5,847 nt of DNA from the NCBI RefSeq assembly GCF_000725805.1, contig NZ_JOFT01000071.1, positions 1 through 5,847 of the forward strand. The letters run 5' to 3'. Under the pieces are notes generated by a model that saw only the letters and a program-made list of their open reading frames with translations, was not told the DNA's origin and searched no databases. The DNA is from Streptomyces xanthophaeus. GTDB taxonomy: Bacteria; Actinomycetota; Actinomycetes; Streptomycetales; Streptomycetaceae. Of the stretch, positions 5,753-5,847 are shown one piece after another. How positions within the stretch are numbered: position 1 is the stretch's first letter; each line of letters begins with the position of its first letter. A program made the position numbers and the translations under genes.

Positions 5753-5847
5753 TTACTTGGCGCCGAGGCCGGCGTCGGAGACCTCGGGCTTGCCGGCGGC
5801 CTTGAGGACCTTGTTCAGGAGCGTCAGGTCGTAGATGCCGGTGAGGT
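5753..5847 (-). CDS. C-terminal end of a probable ABC substrate-binding protein (partial)
   Basis: The minus strand is open from the window edge to a TAA (complement of 5753-5755), giving 30 complete codons that end KPEVSDAGLGAK. Third positions are almost all G or C, supporting real coding. The pattern GIYDLTLLNKVLKAAGKP resembles the tail of actinomycete ABC-transporter substrate-binding proteins of the sulfonate/nitrate/taurine type, but 30 residues are too few to be sure. Its position just upstream of a sulfatase, on the same strand, would fit uptake of a sulfated or sulfonated compound followed by sulfate release. TAA is a rarer stop in such genomes, though not abnormal. Confidence 0.65.
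   Translation of the reverse strand, partial: LTGIYDLTLLNKVLKAAGKPEVSDAGLGAK

Noticed and set aside
1701..5834. A 1377-codon plus-strand open frame across clc and antisense to the whole sulfatase gene
   Set aside because: Over the sulfatase it is the exactly codon-aligned antisense frame, where stops arise only from sense codons TTA, CTA and TCA. Those are very rare in such genomes, and the sulfatase gene uses none. The translation is Arg/Gly/Ala/Val-rich without domains. A side result is that the sulfatase has no TTA codon and so is not expected to depend on bldA tRNA.
1..5847. CRISPR arrays, tRNA or rRNA genes, insertion sequences, attachment sites, toxin-antitoxin or phage-defence genes
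   Set aside because: Looked for by eye on both strands; no repeat-spacer pattern, RNA-gene structure, transposase, integrase or defence-type protein was seen.

Overview
The window is very GC-rich, has strong third-position G/C bias, GTG starts, purine-rich GGAG-type ribosome sites and GC hairpins without U-tracts. This points to a Streptomyces-like actinomycete chromosome. The protein types seen (PLDc_N/SHOCT membrane protein, GAP-like membrane protein, small SHOCT protein, actinobacterial CLC protein, large type I sulfatase) fit that lineage. No mobile element, CRISPR array, tRNA or rRNA gene was seen.

Left part (1-1342, plus strand): the last 32 codons of an unrecognised gene are followed at 23 nt by a PLDc_N/SHOCT membrane protein (123-536). 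A GAP-like six-helix membrane protein (585-1250) comes 48 nt later. The short gaps suggest one operon. It ends at a 12-bp GC hairpin (1256-1288), which is followed by a 17-bp tandem repeat (1287-1337).

Middle (1343-3228): a small SHOCT protein lies on the minus strand (GTG at 1630, stop at 1343), divergent from a CLC-type chloride channel/transporter on the plus strand (1879-3228). The 248-bp divergent spacer holds a 15-bp palindrome close to the SHOCT start and a possible 8-codon leader ORF whose stop overlaps the clc start as ATGA.

Right part (3229-5847, minus strand): a 788-residue type I sulfatase with a complete active site and a C-terminal beta-sandwich-like extension converges on clc across a 44-bp gap that contains a hairpin. 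Upstream of it, the last 30 full codons of another minus-strand gene run off the window edge. These look like the end of an ABC-transporter substrate-binding protein, which would suit uptake and cleavage of sulfated or sulfonated compounds, but that identity is tentative.

Overall this is an ordinary-looking accessory stretch of membrane and scavenging genes. I found no convincing new multi-gene system. The points most worth a second look are the CLC protein lacking several canonical residues, the coupled mini-ORF, the short tandem repeat and the structured sulfatase leader.
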